This document shows, in pieces, positions 8,376 through 17,122 of a DNA stretch of 64,000 bases; positions within the stretch are counted from its first letter, which is position 1, and each line of letters opens with the position of its first letter. The stretch spans positions 1 through 64,000 of the forward strand of contig DASZPM010000003.1 of NCBI GenBank assembly GCA_035550215.1, written 5' to 3'. Below the pieces are notes generated by a model that worked only from the letters and a program-made list of their open reading frames with translations, was not told the DNA's origin and searched no databases. The stretch comes from JABDFW01 sp035550215. Its GTDB lineage: Bacteria > Bacteroidota > Bacteroidia > Chitinophagales > Chitinophagaceae. Position numbers and translations under genes: made by a program.

Positions 8376-9222
8376 ACCAAAAGTAGGCATACAGTACAGG
8401 CTGGGTAAAAGCAGGTTGTTCCAGGGCACTATATTCGTGCTGGCATTTGTGGTTACCCTGCCCCTTATGGCCATTATTGCATATATTTTTAAAGAGGGCA
8501 TTACTAAAATAAACTGGGATTTTATTACCAAAATACCTAAACCGGTTGGTGAAAGCGGCGGTGGTATTGCCAACGCACTTGTAGGTACAATAATTATTGT
8601 GCTCCTGGCCACCATAATAGCAGTGCCTTTTGGCATTTTATGCGGAATTTACCTGAGCGAAAACAGGCGCGGAAGACTATCATACTGGAGCCGTTTATGT
8701 GTGGATGTGTTACAGGGTGTGCCCAGTATAGTTATCGGTATTGTAATGTATTTTTGGCTTGTAAAACCCACAGGCGGTTTTTCTGCATGGTCAGGCAGTA
8801 TAGCGTTAGCCGTTATGATGCTGCCAATTATCATCCGCTCAACAGAAGAAACATTAAAACTGTTACCTGATACTTTAAAGGAAGCCGGCCTTGCTTTGGG
8901 CCTGCCTTATCATAAGGTTATTTTGCGCATTATTGTGCCCTGTGGTTTTAGCGGTATTATTTCAGGGGTAATGCTTTCTGTGGCTAGAATAGCGGGCGAA
9001 ACCGCGCCTTTGTTATTTACGGCTTTAGGCAATATGTACTTAAACACAAACATACGCAGGCCAACAGAAACGCTTCCGCACCTGATATATTATTATGCGT
9101 CAAGCCCGGATGAAAACTGGCATAACCTTGCATGGGGTGCGTCGCTCATTTTGCTATTTACCGTACTACTGTTAAACATAATAACTAAGATTACAACAAG
9201 AAGATGGAACATACAATTATAA
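8368..9222 (+). CDS. pstA: Phosphate ABC transporter permease PstA
   Basis: This is the second inner-membrane permease of the Pst transporter. The 284 residues are normal for PstA and form about six membrane helices. The cytoplasmic coupling loop LPDTLKEAGLALGLPYHKV is the EAA motif that contacts PstB, and VARIAGETAPLLFTALG is a typical PstA block. It has no extra domain, unlike its partner PstC. It overlaps pstC by 8 nt at the 5' end and pstB by 19 nt at the 3' end, which indicates translational coupling within the operon. Confidence 0.95.
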   Translation: MSKPKVGIQYRLGKSRLFQGTIFVLAFVVTLPLMAIIAYIFKEGITKINWDFITKIPKPVGESGGGIANALVGTIIIVLLATIIAVPFGILCGIYLSENRRGRLSYWSRLCVDVLQGVPSIVIGIVMYFWLVKPTGGFSAWSGSIALAVMMLPIIIRSTEETLKLLPDTLKEAGLALGLPYHKVILRIIVPCGFSGIISGVMLSVARIAGETAPLLFTALGNMYLNTNIRRPTETLPHLIYYYASSPDENWHNLAWGASLILLFTVLLLNIITKITTRRWNIQL

Positions 9223-9962
9223 GCAGCAAAAACTTTAATGCATATTTTGGCAACAACCATGTTGTTAAAAATGTAAATATTGAAATCCCGAAAAACAATG
9301 TGGTGGCTGTAATGGGCCCTTCAGGCTGCGGTAAAACAACCTACCTGCGTTGTATAAACCGTATGCATGAACTTATACCCGGGGCAAGAAGCGACGGCAA
9401 AATGCTGATTCATGATGAAGACATTTATCAAATGCACCCTATTTTTGCCCGCCTTAAAATAGGGATGGTTTTTCAGCGGCCCAACCCTTTTCCAAATTTG
9501 AGTATTTACGATAACGTAATTTCGGGGTATAAACTCAACGGGTTGAAGTTGCCAAAAGCAGAAAGGGATAAAATTGTTGAGCAATCACTTACAAAAGCGG
9601 CCTTGTGGAAAGAGGTGAAGGATTCCCTGCATAAAAAGGGCACCTTCCTTTCAGGTGGCCAGCAGCAGCGTTTGTGTATAGCCCGTGCCATAGCTATGGA
9701 GCCTGAAGTGTTATTGCTGGATGAGCCTACATCGGCACTTGACCCGATATCAACTTCCAGTATAGAAGAATTGTTGCATGAGCTTAAAAAGAATTTCACC
9801 CTTATTATTGTTACACACAATATGCAGCAGGCGGCGCGCGTAAGTGATAAAACAGCTTTCTTTTATGTTGGCGAGCTGGTTGAATATGACGATACAAAAA
9901 AAATGTTTACCAACCCGTCAGACACGCGTACGCAGAATTATATAACAGGCAGGTTTAGCTAA
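9204..9962 (+). CDS. pstB: Phosphate ABC transporter ATPase PstB
   Basis: This is the cytoplasmic ATPase that powers the PstCA channel. The protein has 252 residues. It has the Walker A motif GPSGCGKTT (residues 38-46), the ABC signature LSGGQQQR (149-156), Walker B LLLDEPTSALD (170-180) and the H-loop His in VTHNMQQAARVSD. The segment FQRPNPFPNLSIYDNV is characteristic of PstB rather than other ABC ATPases. The start overlaps the end of pstA by 19 nt. An in-frame later start is unlikely, because the first strand SSKNFNAYFGNNHVVK is needed for the fold. Confidence 0.97.
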   Translation: MEHTIISSKNFNAYFGNNHVVKNVNIEIPKNNVVAVMGPSGCGKTTYLRCINRMHELIPGARSDGKMLIHDEDIYQMHPIFARLKIGMVFQRPNPFPNLSIYDNVISGYKLNGLKLPKAERDKIVEQSLTKAALWKEVKDSLHKKGTFLSGGQQQRLCIARAIAMEPEVLLLDEPTSALDPISTSSIEELLHELKKNFTLIIVTHNMQQAARVSDKTAFFYVGELVEYDDTKKMFTNPSDTRTQNYITGRFS

Positions 9963-9998
9963 AACGACATTAATTTAAAATTTAAACAAGAAACATAC

Positions 9999-10661
9999 AT
10001 GACACAGTTAGAAACCGAAATACAGCTTTTAAAAGATGAGGTTAAAAACATGTGGGTACTTGTGAATTCTCAATTGGCAAAAGCAAGGGCATCCCTTCTC
10101 AATTTTGATAAAGACCTTTCCCGGGAAGTTATACTGAAGGAAAAACGTGTGAACGGTTCAGAATTGAAAATTGACAGGGATTGTGAAAATATGTTTGCCC
10201 TTTACACGCCGGTGGCCATTGACCTGCGTTTTTTGCTGGCTGTATTGAAAATAAATTCAAACCTGGAAAGAATAGGCGACATAGCCGAAGGCATAGCAAA
10301 ATACGTTTTAAGTGCCCAGGCGCCATTTACTGCCGAGCTGATTGAAGCCACACGGCTTGCCGATATGTACAGTGATGCCATGGCAATGGTAGAAGATTCA
10401 CTGCGTGCCTTTGAGCATGAAGATACCGGCCTTGCGCGGAGCGTGTTTAAGAAAGACGATGCGCTGGACGTTATCAATAAAAAGGCTAACGAACTGGTGA
10501 TAAATTACCTGGATAAATATCCAAGAGATTTAGATGCGGCGCTATATGCTTTATCTATCATCCGCAAGCTTGAACGTGTGGGTGACCAGACAAAAAACAT
10601 TGCCGAAGAGATAATTTTTTACCTTGAAGCCAAGGTGTTAAAACATAGCTCCAAAGGCTAA
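9999..10661 (+). CDS. phoU: Phosphate signalling protein PhoU
   Basis: This cytoplasmic helical-bundle protein links Pst transporter activity to the PhoR kinase, keeping the Pho regulon off when phosphate is plentiful. The 220 residues contain two three-helix PhoU repeats. The metal-binding signature of the first repeat is in LERIGDIAEGIAKY (about residues 88-101) and that of the second in LERVGDQTKNIAEEI (about 188-202). It lies 36 nt after pstB and is the last gene before a strong terminator. The sensor kinase and regulator genes follow immediately in the opposite orientation, which fits its role. Confidence 0.95.
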   Translation: MTQLETEIQLLKDEVKNMWVLVNSQLAKARASLLNFDKDLSREVILKEKRVNGSELKIDRDCENMFALYTPVAIDLRFLLAVLKINSNLERIGDIAEGIAKYVLSAQAPFTAELIEATRLADMYSDAMAMVEDSLRAFEHEDTGLARSVFKKDDALDVINKKANELVINYLDKYPRDLDAALYALSIIRKLERVGDQTKNIAEEIIFYLEAKVLKHSSKG

Positions 10662-10686
10662 AGGCTGCCAGATAATTAATTAAGTA

Positions 10687-10732
10687 ATACGGGTAGGTAA
10701 ACTGTTAACGGTTTATGTACCCGTATTTTTTT
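10687..10732 (+). terminator. Terminator of the porin-pst-phoU operon
   Basis: The arms ATACGGGTA and TACCCGTAT pair over 9 bp. An inner pair TAAAC/GTTTA extends the hairpin, and a run of seven T follows. It lies 26 nt after the phoU stop. A weaker A-rich flank may let it also stop phoR transcription from the other side. Confidence 0.85.
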
Positions 10733-10783
10733 GGTAAGAGGTGATGGGCAAAAAATTAGAAAATACAGGTAATTCTCCTGCCG

Positions 10784-11833
10784 CTATTCTTTGCGGGAAG
10801 ATAGTGTAAAGCCTATGGTTGTGCCAACATCAAGTTTGCTGCGCACATGAATGCTTTGGCCATGCGCCTCAATAATATGCTTACAAATGGCAAGGCCAAG
10901 CCCGGTACCCCCAACGTTGCGGCTTCTACCGCTGTCGGTGCGGTAAAAGCGTTCAAATATGCGCCCAAGGTGTTCTTCTGCAATGCCAATGCCGTCATCA
11001 CTTATTTCAACAAGCACATGGCTTTCGTCTGTTTTATAAATGCTTGCGGTAATATGGCCATCCTGCTTGCCATACTTAACTGCATTTTCAACAAGGTTTA
11101 CCAATACCTGTAAAATTTTCTCTTTATCAGCAAAAACAGTAATTGGCTGCTCGCACCCTTTTTTTATAGAAACTTTTATATTGCGCTGCGCGATTTTTAT
11201 TGATAGTGTTTCAAACACCTCTTTTATTAAATCCTGTATTATAAAGTTCTGCTTGTACAGGGGCTGCTCGCCGCTTTCAAGCCGGGTAATGGCATCAAGG
11301 TCGTTAACAAGGTTTACCATCCTCTCAACATTCTTTGCTGCACTCTCTAAAAATTTTTTGTTAACTGAAGCGTCATCAATAGCCCCGTTCAGCAGCGTGT
11401 CAACATAGCCCTGTATGGCGAAAATGGGGGTTTTAAATTCATGCGAAAGGTTTTGCAAAAACTGTTTGCGGTAGGCCTCGTTGCTTTGCAATACTTCAAT
11501 TTCTTCTTTTCGCTGTTCAGCCCATCTTTCTACGTCCTCCTTTACCTCTTCCAGCCCCCTGGGCGGCAAAATGTACTTGTAATACATTTCTTCTTTTTTG
11601 CTGGCCTTGGTTTGATAAATAAACTTATAAATCAGCTTTACCTTACGGTTAATAAAAGATTCAAGAATATAACGGACCAAAAAAAATGTGCCTGTAAAAA
11701 TAATGCCAAATACAAACAGGGTGACAGACCAGTTATTTTGTACTATATAGCATATAGCGCCAATTGGTACAGATAAAATAGCAGCCGTTATTACGGATAA
11801 ATGCCCGGGCGAAAGATTTTTGGTTTTAAACAT
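10784..11833 (-). CDS. phoR: Sensor histidine kinase, PhoR-like
   Basis: This is the membrane sensor kinase probably controlling the Pho regulon. The 349-residue protein has two N-terminal membrane helices (about 13-32 and 36-55) with almost no periplasmic loop. A linker leads to the HisKA domain with the H-box LSHEFKTPIFAIQG (phospho-acceptor His131), and the ATPase domain has Asn250 (NLVENAVKYG), DDGIGI (279-284) and GTGLGLAICKHI (309-320). The lack of a sensing periplasmic domain fits PhoR proteins, which take their signal from PstB/PhoU rather than from a ligand. It lies 43 nt downstream of the regulator gene. The symbol is assigned from context, as nothing in the kinase core alone proves the stimulus. 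Confidence 0.85.
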   Translation of the reverse strand: MFKTKNLSPGHLSVITAAILSVPIGAICYIVQNNWSVTLFVFGIIFTGTFFLVRYILESFINRKVKLIYKFIYQTKASKKEEMYYKYILPPRGLEEVKEDVERWAEQRKEEIEVLQSNEAYRKQFLQNLSHEFKTPIFAIQGYVDTLLNGAIDDASVNKKFLESAAKNVERMVNLVNDLDAITRLESGEQPLYKQNFIIQDLIKEVFETLSIKIAQRNIKVSIKKGCEQPITVFADKEKILQVLVNLVENAVKYGKQDGHITASIYKTDESHVLVEISDDGIGIAEEHLGRIFERFYRTDSGRSRNVGGTGLGLAICKHIIEAHGQSIHVRSKLDVGTTIGFTLSSRKE

Positions 11834-11876
11834 CCTGTCCTTTGTTCGTGTAAAACTGCTTTAGGCTGTAAAGGTA

Positions 11877-12554
11877 TTACAGTTCAAACTTATACCCTAC
11901 GCCCTTAACGGTAGTAATGCAGTCAACACCCAGTTTTTGGCGGATTTTCCGAATGTGTACATCAATAGTCCTGTCGCCCACAATTACGTCATTACCCCAA
12001 ACCTGGCTTAAAATTTCGTTGCGTAAAAATACACGTCCCGGTTTTGACGCCAGCAGGTACAATAGTTCAAATTCCTTTTTGGCGAGCATTACTTCGGTAT
12101 TGTTTATAGTCACCAGGAATTTTTCGGGGTCAATAATAATGTTGCCCAGCTCAATTATTTTGCCGGCCTCCTTATTCATCCTCCTGAACACTGCATTTAC
12201 CCTGCTTACCAGTACTTTAGGGCTTATGGGCTTGCTTACATAATCGTCTGCCCCCGATTCAAGCCCCTTTACCTGCGATGCTTCATCATTTAGCGCAGTG
12301 AGAAAAATAATCAGCATGTCGTCAAAAACTTCATTTGCCCGCAGAATACGGCATACCTCGATACCCGTTTTGTATGGCATCATAATATCAAGAATAGCAA
12401 GGTCTGGGTGTATTTGGCGGGCCTTTTCCAGTGCGTCGTTGCCGTCCTTTGCCGTATAAACCTCGTATCCCTCTCTTGTAAGGTTATAATTGATGATTTC
12501 CAGTATATCGCTTTCATCATCCGCAACCAGTATTTTTTTACCCTTTGGTTCCAT
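11877..12554 (-). CDS. phoB: Response regulator, OmpR/PhoB family
   Basis: This is a DNA-binding response regulator that likely binds the 11-bp repeats before the porin gene. The chosen start (MEPKGKKILVADDES) gives 225 residues. The receiver domain has the acidic pair DD at 12-13, phospho-acceptor Asp56 in LAILDIMMP and Lys near 108 in SKPISPK. The C-terminal winged-helix domain includes EFELLYLLASKPGRVFLR and the recognition region VDVHIRKIRQKLG-type segment, here TIDVHIRKIRQKLG. It precedes the kinase gene by 43 nt in one transcript. The assignment as PhoB rests on position beside pst-phoU. Confidence 0.87.
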   Translation of the reverse strand: MEPKGKKILVADDESDILEIINYNLTREGYEVYTAKDGNDALEKARQIHPDLAILDIMMPYKTGIEVCRILRANEVFDDMLIIFLTALNDEASQVKGLESGADDYVSKPISPKVLVSRVNAVFRRMNKEAGKIIELGNIIIDPEKFLVTINNTEVMLAKKEFELLYLLASKPGRVFLRNEILSQVWGNDVIVGDRTIDVHIRKIRQKLGVDCITTVKGVGYKFEL

Positions 12555-12570
12555 TAACAATATATTTACA

Positions 12571-12578
12571 CAAAAATA
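12571..12578 (-). promoter_or_regulatory. -7 box for phoB-phoR
   Basis: The minus strand reads TATTTTTG, an exact TAnnTTTG, 17 nt before the phoB start codon. No clear -33 or Pho-box repeat accompanies it, so autoregulation by PhoB is not visible here. Confidence 0.45.
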
Positions 12579-12650
12579 ATTTTACAAGATAGATATATCT
12601 TACTTATAGCATTATATTATTGTTAAGGGGTATATTGTTAGCTTTGGTAA

Positions 12651-12658
12651 TATTTTTG
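12651..12658 (+). promoter_or_regulatory. -7 box for the 707-residue secreted protein gene
   Basis: The plus strand reads TATTTTTG, a full TAnnTTTG match, 26 nt before the ATG at 12685. TTG trinucleotides occur upstream (12620 and 12635), but neither is at the ideal distance. The promoter is back to back with that of phoB. Confidence 0.45.
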
Positions 12659-12684
12659 CACTGGTAGCAGAATACCTATTGATA

Positions 12685-14808
12685 ATGAAGAAATTTTATA
12701 TTGTCGCAGTGTTTTTTTGTATTGCAGCTTCTGTTAATGCGCAGGCGCCCGCAAATAACATTCCGTCCGGCAGGAGTTATTTTCATGAGAGAATTGATAT
12801 GGCCCAAAAAAGCATCTTAAAGCTTGACGGGGTGGAAGGTGATGTGAAGATTGCGGCCACTGATAAAATTGATAATCTTCAGGCATCTATTGAGTCTGAT
12901 GCCCAGTTGGATAACACCAATAAAATTAAATTTTTAAGGGGCCTGGAAGAAACGCTTGAGCAATATGCAGCCGGCTGCAGCTCAAACAGGTATAATGTTG
13001 ATATTTTGCCGGCGGTGGTAAGTACTTATAAAGATTGTATTCATCTTGAACTAAATAATAAATCAATAGCCCCTGTAATAGCTAAAAACGGCTATGAAGT
13101 GGGTATGCTGGTCAGTAATAATTTTGCTTACAATAAAAACGTGGGCCATGCCGACGCGCAGGATATACTGCTGGTAAAATACCTCAGGCTTCACCCTGAA
13201 AGTATAATATCTACACTATCCGCGCACCCAAACCTTCCTGATGCGGACAGCCTTATTATTGCCGTAGCGCATAAAGACCCGGAAATAATTTACATACACG
13301 CACAGGCTTTTGACGGCCTTGCTGAAAAAATACACAGTTGTAATGAGAAGCTGGTAAGCATTATTAACCGTATGGCGCAAATGCGCACAGGGCGCCAGTT
13401 TTTTCCGTTTTTGGATGAAATTTATGCAGGTAATATGACTTTTGAGCAGGTGGATTCCGCTATTGATGACGGCCCGAAATACTTTAAGTTGCTTGTGCAG
13501 GCTGAAATTGATTATGCCGACAGGAAACGCAATGGCCAAAAGCTGCTGGTAAAAAACGATATGGATGAAAAAATATCCACCAACGCCAGGGATTTGTACA
13601 TAAATGAAATAAATGCGCTGCACGAATCGCCTGATAATGTGCGCTTCAGGGTTATTGAAAATTTGTCTCCTGAAGAGCTTTATTACCTGGCAGTATCCAG
13701 TGAAGAAGAAATATACACCTCCAGCTACGTGAAAGGCGTTTACCCGAGAATTTGGCGTAAAATATCAAGAAGTGATAGCCTTTTGATGAATGTGCGGTTT
13801 GACCATTTTAAAAAATGGATAAAAATGGCAGCCAATTATAATACGCTGGATGACTTTTTAAAGCGGATGGATAAAGAAAGCTCGCAAATATTAATGAAAG
13901 CTTTTGTAAAAGGGCTTGACAGAACACAAACGCTTGAGGATGCGGTGGACGTTGCAAACTCATACGGCAGTATTAAAGATAAAGAAATGCGTAAGCTGGT
14001 GCTTAACGAGGTGCAGTATAACCTGCAAAAAGCAAAAAGCGGCGGAAATACACGTGGAACGGATATCTATAATATACTCAACATTTTGTTTCTTTCCATG
14101 GACAGTACGAATCATGTTGATGTATCAAAGTTACTGGGTGTGCCACCGGTTTATTATGTTCCTAACAAAAACCTGCAGGATTCAGCAGGAAGAATAATTG
14201 TGCAGCAGTTTTTTTATGGTGATGCGGATGGTAAAGAAGGTTATGCGCAGTTTACAAGCCTTTTTGATAACGGCAACTGGAAAATGACGGGTAATGACCA
14301 GTGGGTTGTACATACATCTACTTCAAAGGGAACAAAAGTTGTCATTTACTCCAACAGGCCGCTGGATGAAAAACAGGGGCTTGACGATAAGGCCCAAAAA
14401 GCGCTGTGTGATTATTTAAATGAACATGGCCTTGCTCCTACCATCGTTATTCACAGAGGGCACAGTTATTACCTCAGGTCAACACTGGAGCGGCTTGAAC
14501 CTTCAGCCCAAATTGTTGTGCTTGGCAGTTGCGGCGCCTACCAAAGCCTGAATAAAGTATTGACACTTTGCCCTACAGCCCATATTGTTGCCAGCAAGCA
14601 AACCGGCAGCCAGCGTGTAAACGGGCCGCTTATTAAAGGGATGATGGATATATTGCGGCAGGGTAAAACACTTTACTGGCAATCTTTGTGGCGCATGTTA
14701 AATGGTGAGATAGCAGATAAGGAACTTTTTAACGACTACATTCCGCCGTACAAAAACCTGGGTGCACTTTTTATTATGGCGTATAATAAAATGGCTCATC
14801 ACCAATAA
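12685..14808 (+). CDS. Secreted protein of unknown function with a clan CD-like His/Cys pattern
   Basis: I do not recognise the family. From the ATG at 12685 (a TTG two codons upstream is less likely) the protein has 707 residues, with a signal peptide ending near VNAQA. The N-terminal two thirds look alpha-helical and soluble. Near the C-terminus a hydrophobic strand is followed by His (TIVIHRGHS, His590 and His593), and a second hydrophobic strand ends in Cys (IVVLGSCGAYQS, Cys616). That strand-His-Gly then strand-Cys order is how clan CD cysteine peptidases (caspase, gingipain, CHAT) are built, though the 26-residue spacing is short. It diverges from phoB by 130 nt, so co-regulation with phosphate is possible but unproven. 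It could equally be a non-catalytic relative. Confidence 0.75.
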   Translation: MKKFYIVAVFFCIAASVNAQAPANNIPSGRSYFHERIDMAQKSILKLDGVEGDVKIAATDKIDNLQASIESDAQLDNTNKIKFLRGLEETLEQYAAGCSSNRYNVDILPAVVSTYKDCIHLELNNKSIAPVIAKNGYEVGMLVSNNFAYNKNVGHADAQDILLVKYLRLHPESIISTLSAHPNLPDADSLIIAVAHKDPEIIYIHAQAFDGLAEKIHSCNEKLVSIINRMAQMRTGRQFFPFLDEIYAGNMTFEQVDSAIDDGPKYFKLLVQAEIDYADRKRNGQKLLVKNDMDEKISTNARDLYINEINALHESPDNVRFRVIENLSPEELYYLAVSSEEEIYTSSYVKGVYPRIWRKISRSDSLLMNVRFDHFKKWIKMAANYNTLDDFLKRMDKESSQILMKAFVKGLDRTQTLEDAVDVANSYGSIKDKEMRKLVLNEVQYNLQKAKSGGNTRGTDIYNILNILFLSMDSTNHVDVSKLLGVPPVYYVPNKNLQDSAGRIIVQQFFYGDADGKEGYAQFTSLFDNGNWKMTGNDQWVVHTSTSKGTKVVIYSNRPLDEKQGLDDKAQKALCDYLNEHGLAPTIVIHRGHSYYLRSTLERLEPSAQIVVLGSCGAYQSLNKVLTLCPTAHIVASKQTGSQRVNGPLIKGMMDILRQGKTLYWQSLWRMLNGEIADKELFNDYIPPYKNLGALFIMAYNKMAHHQ

Positions 14809-15111
14809 AAATAAATCCAGTAGCCGGGAACCCAATGTCAGCCCGGACGCCTTTCCTGCCAATACCCTTTTACCCAAACTTTGTAAGGGCCGGGTATCTC
14901 GTCCAATAGCCTGGTTGCCAAACGTAACGGCCATGTTGCCGTTTCCATTCTCAGTCAACCCAAAATTCATTTTAATTAACAAACATAAACAGGCGCATAC
15001 TCACCTATTAAATGTTTATAAAGCAGTTTTTTAATTTCGAATGACTTATTGTGCTGCTGCCCAATACTTAAATTCCCAGTGAGAGCAGGTGCGGTAATGT
15101 GTGTACAGGGA
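14809..15111. other. Gene-free interval
   Basis: About 300 bases between two convergent genes. Short open frames exist on both strands, but their translations have no signal peptide, motif or coherent composition. I see no hairpin with a T run and no repeat. Confidence 0.5.
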
Positions 15112-15429
15112 TTACTTTTCAAGTTTAATTTCACCAAGGTCAACTGGCTGGCCGTCTGTTACGGAAACATCTTCTTTAATAACGTCTTTGTAGGGAGCAA
15201 CTGCATCAATAAGTATTTTGTAGGTGCCGGGTTTTACGTTCATAATGGAGAAGCCACCCTGGCTTATATTAGCCCTGAAGGTATCTTTTAAAGACATGGC
15301 CCAAACATCTTTTATTGCTTCAGGGGGTGTTACCCTGCCCGTAATTGAAGCAGGGGCATACAGGGTGAACGAGAATAATGTAAGCGCCACCGCAATAATG
15401 GCTATCAGCTTAATAATGGTGTTTTTCAT
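15112..15429 (-). CDS. Small secreted protein with a carboxypeptidase-regulatory-like fold
   Basis: This 105-residue protein has a clear signal peptide (MKNTIIKLIAIIAVALTLFS, cleavage probably around residues 20-26). It is followed by one short Ig-like domain of the carboxypeptidase D regulatory type. The evidence is the ITGRVTPPE start strand, then GGFSIMNVKPGTYKILIDA, which is the usual F.i..v.pG.Y.l.v pattern, and a closing VDLGEIKL strand. Such domains are common in Bacteroidota surface proteins; alone, the protein may be a periplasmic or surface beta-sandwich of unknown role. No partner gene is evident. Confidence 0.75.
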   Translation of the reverse strand: MKNTIIKLIAIIAVALTLFSFTLYAPASITGRVTPPEAIKDVWAMSLKDTFRANISQGGFSIMNVKPGTYKILIDAVAPYKDVIKEDVSVTDGQPVDLGEIKLEK

Positions 15430-15560
15430 AGATTAGCCATTTTAGGTTATAAAATAAATCATAGGTTAGCCTGCATTAACATTTTCAACTACCATGCCAA
15501 CCCCTGGAGATTAGGTATAAAATTGCTGGCGGGAAAGTAATTTTATTGGCTGGTGTGCAT

Positions 15561-15587
15561 AAAAAAGAGCCCCGCAAATAGCGGGGC
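15561..15587 (-). terminator. Terminator of the PepSY-like protein gene
   Basis: A perfect 7-bp stem GCCCCGC/GCGGGGC with a 5-nt loop is followed on the minus strand by CTCTTTTTT. It lies 28 nt past the stop codon of the minus-strand gene at 15615-16049. Confidence 0.8.
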
Positions 15588-15614
15588 CCGCGCGTCATGG
15601 GGTTTATCTGCACT

Positions 15615-16049
15615 TTATTTAAAAACTGAAACTGTTCCTTCGGGGGAAACATTAAGTATTACTTTTTTGTTGCCATTTTCCATTGACAGGTAATAGCTAA
15701 GTCCAACTTCAGTGCTGTTAAATTCAATAGCTTCTGTTGTTTTATAGCCGCTGTATTTTTCGTTAACAGCCTGCAGGGCTTTAACCGGTAACCTGTCCAG
15801 CGTAATTTCACGCGAAAGAGCAATTTCATCACCATCCTGGTTGTAAAAAGCCTGCAGCTTTTGGCCATTCCATTCAAAGCTTGCTTCAAGCAGGTTATTT
15901 TTTGCCTGCCAGTGTACATTTTTCGCATCTTTAAATTCGGCGGTCAACTGGTTTTTTGCCCTCATGCTTACTGTTTCGGGCTCTTTTGCAAAGCTGCTTG
16001 CTGTTATAGCAAGGGCTGCAATTGCTGTAAAAAATAATTTAAATTTCAT
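15615..16049 (-). CDS. Secreted PepSY-like (DUF2874-type) small protein
   Basis: Starting at MKFKLFFTAIAALAI the protein has 144 residues and a standard signal peptide cleaved near SFAKE. An in-frame Met 21 codons upstream would spoil the signal peptide and is rejected. The mature part has the strand-rich pattern VHWQAKNNLLEASFEWNGQ, then AFYNQDGDEIALSREI and KVILNVSPEGTVSVFK. This matches the PepSY-like/beta-lactamase-inhibitor-like small periplasmic proteins frequent in Chitinophagaceae. The function is unknown. It has its own terminator and appears monocistronic. Confidence 0.8.
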   Translation of the reverse strand: MKFKLFFTAIAALAITASSFAKEPETVSMRAKNQLTAEFKDAKNVHWQAKNNLLEASFEWNGQKLQAFYNQDGDEIALSREITLDRLPVKALQAVNEKYSGYKTTEAIEFNSTEVGLSYYLSMENGNKKVILNVSPEGTVSVFK

Positions 16050-16380
16050 AAGTTTAAATTTGTGAGGTTTTTTGATTTGTTTGTTTAACGATGTAAAAAT
16101 AATATGCACCAAAAACGTGCTGCGGCAATTGTGATTATGGTATGATAAAATGGATTTAACTGTTACGAACGGCAGGCAGGTTAATGTTAATGAGGGTTAA
16201 AAATTTTACGAAACGCTCGCTGGCGTTGAGTTTCAGCTTAATTCTTAATAAAAATATAAAGCTTGTCAATTAAGGGTTAAAAAACAACAGGTGGTATTAA
16301 CAAATCGTTTAACAGGCAATTATCAATTACTTTGTACATGGAAACGGCATAAGAAACCATGAAAAATAACCCGGCATAAT
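16050..16380. other. Divergent intergenic region
   Basis: About 330 A+T-rich bases between divergent genes. TTAACA occurs at 16297-16302 and 16309-16314, but the 12-bp spacing and only two copies do not make a convincing Pho box. TTACTTTG at 16329-16336 may be a -7 box for the rightward gene. No small gene is supported. Confidence 0.45.
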
Positions 16381-16968
16381 ATGAATTACCTCGCCCACGC
16401 ATACCTTTCTTTTCATTACCCGGGTGTACTTGTCGGTAATATGATAAGCGATTTTGTAAAAGGCAAAAAGAAATTTGACTATGCCACTGATGTACAAAGC
16501 GGCATACACCTGCACAGGCTTATTGATGCATTTACTGACGAGCATGCAGCTACGCGGGAAGCGAAGCAGATATTTAAACCTTTTGTGGGTTTATATGCAG
16601 GAGCGTTTATGGATGTTGTTTATGATCACTTTCTTGCAAAGGACGAACATGAATTTCCCGGAAACGGGCTTGCTTCTTTTGCTGCAGAAACCTACACTAC
16701 ATTAAATGAATATGAACCTGTTTTGCCGCAGCCTTTTGCTGCAATGCTGCCGTATATGACAACGCAAAACTGGTTATATAATTACCGTAATACAACTGGT
16801 ATAGAAAAAAGCTTCGGTGGGGTGGTGAGAAGGGCCGCTTATCTTAACAGCAGTGCTGATGTGTATGATGCTTTTATTAAAAACTACGACAGCCTTCAGG
16901 AGCATTATGCCGCTTTTTTCCCGGATGTAAAAGCCTTTGCAAAGGAAAAACTTGACAAGATGGTTTAA
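16381..16968 (+). CDS. Acyl carrier protein phosphodiesterase-like (AcpH/DUF479)
   Basis: This is a 195-residue HD-like protein of the DUF479/AcpH family. E. coli AcpH removes the 4'-phosphopantetheine arm from acyl carrier protein. Family hallmarks are the N-terminal MNYLAHAYLSFHYPG, LVGNMISDFVKGKK, and the metal-binding pattern GIHLHRLIDAFTDEH followed by FMDVVYDHFLA. The His and Asp residues expected for a metal site are intact, so it is probably active. It has no signal peptide and should be cytoplasmic. The gene stands alone, with a 412-bp gap from the divergent upstream start. Confidence 0.87.
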   Translation: MNYLAHAYLSFHYPGVLVGNMISDFVKGKKKFDYATDVQSGIHLHRLIDAFTDEHAATREAKQIFKPFVGLYAGAFMDVVYDHFLAKDEHEFPGNGLASFAAETYTTLNEYEPVLPQPFAAMLPYMTTQNWLYNYRNTTGIEKSFGGVVRRAAYLNSSADVYDAFIKNYDSLQEHYAAFFPDVKAFAKEKLDKMV

Positions 16969-17122
16969 GAACAGGCGTAGCAACGGGCTTTTGCAGTCGT
17001 TTTTGTATTGTAATCACCTTTTTTATCAATGCCTTACCATATAAAATTTTTTTGAATAGCAGTTGTTTAATAAATTCATCGCGTCAAAACTACATTTATT
17101 TACTCTCTAACATTGCAGCGTA

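Noticed and set aside
8028..8636. 202-codon minus-strand frame across pstC/pstA
   Set aside because: It lies wholly opposite two conserved permease genes and has no motif or start context.
14698..14982. 94-codon minus-strand frame after the secreted 707-residue protein
   Set aside because: Half of it overlaps the conserved C-terminus of the plus-strand gene; the rest has no coding character.
16297..16314. Two TTAACA hexamers as a Pho box
   Set aside because: The spacing is 12 bp, not 11, there are only two copies, and the gene downstream has no phosphate link.
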